Program-made: the position numbers and the translations under genes
Shown: piece by piece, positions 63,401-64,000 of the stretch
Numbering within the stretch: position 1 is the first letter of the stretch
Layout of the letters: each line of letters starts with the position of its first letter
The notes under the pieces: generated by a model
What the model was told of the DNA's origin: nothing
The model's database searches: none
Seen by the model: only the letters and a program-made list of their open reading frames with translations
NCBI RefSeq assembly: GCF_007828045.1
Contig: NZ_VITN01000002.1
Span: 496,001 to 560,000, forward strand
Length of the DNA: 64,000 bases
Source: Nitrospirillum amazonense
GTDB lineage: Bacteria > Pseudomonadota > Alphaproteobacteria > Azospirillales > Azospirillaceae
Reading direction: 5' to 3'

Positions 63401-63565
63401 ACTGGCGCCCGGCAGGTTGGCCGAGACCTGGATGGTGGGGAAGTCCACCTGCGGCAGCGGCGCCACCGGCAGCAGCGGATAGGCCACCATGCCCACCAGC
63501 AGCACGCCCAGCATCAGCAGCGAGGTGGCGATGGGCCGGGTGATGAAGGGGCTGGAGAGGCTCAT
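60431..63565 (-). CDS. RND multidrug efflux pump, MdtB/MdtC-like
   Basis: 1044 residues. The start MSLSSPFITRPIATSLLMLG and the PLPQVDFPTIQVSANLPGAS segment are those of the MdtB/MdtC branch of HAE1 pumps. Helix 4 keeps the double Asp (AVGFVVDDAIVMVENIYRHI), and helix 10 the Lys in GIVKKNGIMMVDFAI. Only one pump gene is seen, so it may act as a homotrimer where E. coli uses MdtB2C. The start overlaps the adaptor stop (ATGA). It would expel amphiphiles or antibiotics with the adaptor at 63562. Confidence 0.94.
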   Translation of the reverse strand: MSLSSPFITRPIATSLLMLGVLLVGMVAYPLLPVAPLPQVDFPTIQVSANLPGASPETMASSVAQPLETQFAAIPGVSQMTSTSTLGSTQVTLQFDLNRNIDAAAQDVQTAIDAAGGQLPKNLPSPPTYRKINPADSSILVYSVHSDNLPLTTVDDFAENVIAQRLSQIPGVGQVSIGGQQKPAVRVQVDPAKIAALGLQLEDIAAVIPTATINAPKGSINGVSHNFVIYNNDQLLKAEPWNDVIVAYKNGAPVRIRDIGVAVDGPENTQLLAWQNNGPGIILQVFKQPGANIIDIVSKVEAMLPQVMAAVPPGVKMDKVIDRTTTIKASVEDVQFTLLLTIFLVVMVIFLFLRNLWATLIPGVTVPLALFGTAALMYLLGFSLDNLSLMGLTIAVGFVVDDAIVMVENIYRHIEEGMSPKEAALKGAGEIGFTIMSISVSLVAVFIPLLLMGGIVGRLMREFAITVTMTIAVSAFVSLTLSPMMSALFLKDEKHARHGRAYLFIEGCFDWLVAKYGRGLDFVLRHQRLTLMVFFATVAATGVLYVAIPKGFFPQQDTGIIAGLADASQDVSFNEMVRLQHQLTDIVAQDPDVAAWATSVGGGGRPINNGFIVIGLKPRDQRTASADQIIARLRPKLAKVKGATLFLQASQDLNVGGRLARTQYQYTLQDADLGELNDWAPKLLAKLQGLPQLRDVATDQQTNGTTLNLVIDRDQAARFGIQPSLIDSTLYDAFGQRQVTQYFTQLNSYHVVLEITPELQSNPDTLNKLYIKSPVTGQQVPLSTFVKYDTNHVNFLSINHLGQFPAVTLSFNLAPGVSLGEAVQVIQQAQAEMGMPSSVNGTFQGTAQAFQASLATQPYLIAAALVAVYIILGMLYESYIHPLTILSTLPSAGVGALLMLMIFHYDLSVIALIGIILLIGIVKKNGIMMVDFAIQAEREQHMAPIESIRQACLLRFRPIMMTTMAALLGALPLMLENGTGSELRKPLGITMVGGLILSQILTLFTTPVVYLYLDRVNDWLNRRGKAKAAHEGHARPHAALGTGD

Positions 63566-64000
63566 GGCTGCTTGCCTTCCGTATTATTGGGGGTGGCGTC
63601 GGCCGTCTTGGCCTCGCCGGCCACCGTCACCTTGACGCCCGGTTGCAGGCGATAGGCGTTGCTGGTCGTGACGCGCTCACCGGCCTGCAGACCCTTGGCC
63701 ACGACGACCATGTCGCCGGTGGTCTCGGCCGTTTCGATGGGCCGCATCTCCACGGTGGAATCCGGCTTCACGACATAGGCGTACAGGCCGTTGGGTCCGC
63801 GCTGCAGGGCGGCGCTGGGGATGGTCAGCGCGCCGCGGCGCGTCTGCTTCAGCAGCTTCACGTTCACGAACTGGCCCGGCCACAGGTGCTCATCGGTGTT
63901 GGGGAACTGGGCCTTCAGCCGCACGGTGCCGGTGGTGGGATCGATCTGGTTGTCCACCAGCATGACGGTGCCGCTGGCCAGGTCCGTCTTGCCGTCGCGC
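63562..64000 (-). CDS. RND efflux adaptor, MdtA-like (partial)
   Basis: The C-terminal 145 residues are present; the start lies beyond the window end. The visible part has SGTVMLVDNQIDPTTGTVRL and PGQFVNVKLLKQTRRGALTIP, the beta-barrel and membrane-proximal domains of MdtA/AcrA adaptors. An internal ATG at 63963 is not the start, because the frame and the domain both continue upstream. Its stop overlaps the pump start by 4 bp. Confidence 0.9.
   Translation of the reverse strand, partial: RDGKTDLASGTVMLVDNQIDPTTGTVRLKAQFPNTDEHLWPGQFVNVKLLKQTRRGALTIPSAALQRGPNGLYAYVVKPDSTVEMRPIETAETTGDMVVVAKGLQAGERVTTSNAYRLQPGVKVTVAGEAKTADATPNNTEGKQP

Noticed and set aside
61316-63655. A 779-codon plus-strand frame inside the RND pump gene
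   Set aside because: Antisense shadow of a fully recognisable RND pump.

Overview
The window is high-GC DNA with dense, overlapping genes and short AT-rich promoter gaps. Several proteins resemble those of Azospirillum-type Alphaproteobacteria, notably the Gfo/Idh L-arabinose 1-dehydrogenase and the NADP-type dioxovalerate dehydrogenase. I infer a member of the Azospirillaceae or a close relative. This rests on remembered protein similarity, not on a marker gene. I see no tRNA, rRNA, CRISPR array, transposase or phage gene.

Layout. (1) 1-7566: a sugar module. It has a YtfR-YtfT-YjfF-type ABC importer (ATPase cut by the window edge), a GntR/FadR regulator, an IlvD/EDD sugar-acid dehydratase and, convergently, an L-arabinose/D-galactose 1-dehydrogenase and an alpha-ketoglutarate semialdehyde dehydrogenase. 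Together they suggest import and non-phosphorylative oxidation of L-arabinose or D-galactose. (2) 7790-9716: a PadR regulator between two paralogous HAAS-type membrane proteins, preceded by twin 19-bp operators; then a small secreted protein. (3) 10113-21600: a full type II secretion operon in the order E-F-G-H-I-J-L-M-C-D-K-O, read on the minus strand behind a 515-bp AT-rich upstream region. (4) 22116-24614: a small membrane protein divergent from a TolB-N/TPR protein. (5) 24763-29259: an operon with a SnoaL-like protein, a DHA2 MFS exporter, an HlyD adaptor and a NodT outer-membrane channel. (6) 29624-37154: DUF3141 (PhaC-like), a hypothetical protein, Pta, AckA, FabI and pyruvate kinase.

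(7) 37259-44301: a VOC protein, then MFS - M81 peptidase - S12 serine hydrolase, divergent from a DadA-like oxidase and an XRE-cupin regulator. This looks like an mlrBCD-type peptide degradation module without mlrA. Two TTCTC-N6-GAGAA palindromes lie in the divergent gap. (8) 44374-46881: a CPA1 antiporter and a haloacetate-dehalogenase-like hydrolase. (9) 47015-51991: a TetR regulator, an RND adaptor and an RND pump, with a well-formed promoter inside an inverted repeat and a hairpin holding the pump operon's Shine-Dalgarno. (10) 52061-56362: an S9 peptidase and a dCache chemoreceptor. (11) 56616-58354: a GATase1-AraC regulator divergent from an isonitrile-hydratase-like protein. (12) 58351-64000: a histidine kinase, a response regulator, an RND pump and its adaptor (cut by the window end).

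The best candidates for follow-up are the mlr-like module with its twin operators, the PadR/HAAS locus with its tandem operators, the RND leader hairpin, and a GspI whose leader appears to hold an inserted element. A recurring trait of the window is short in-frame tandem duplications of 12 or 15 bp in unrelated genes.
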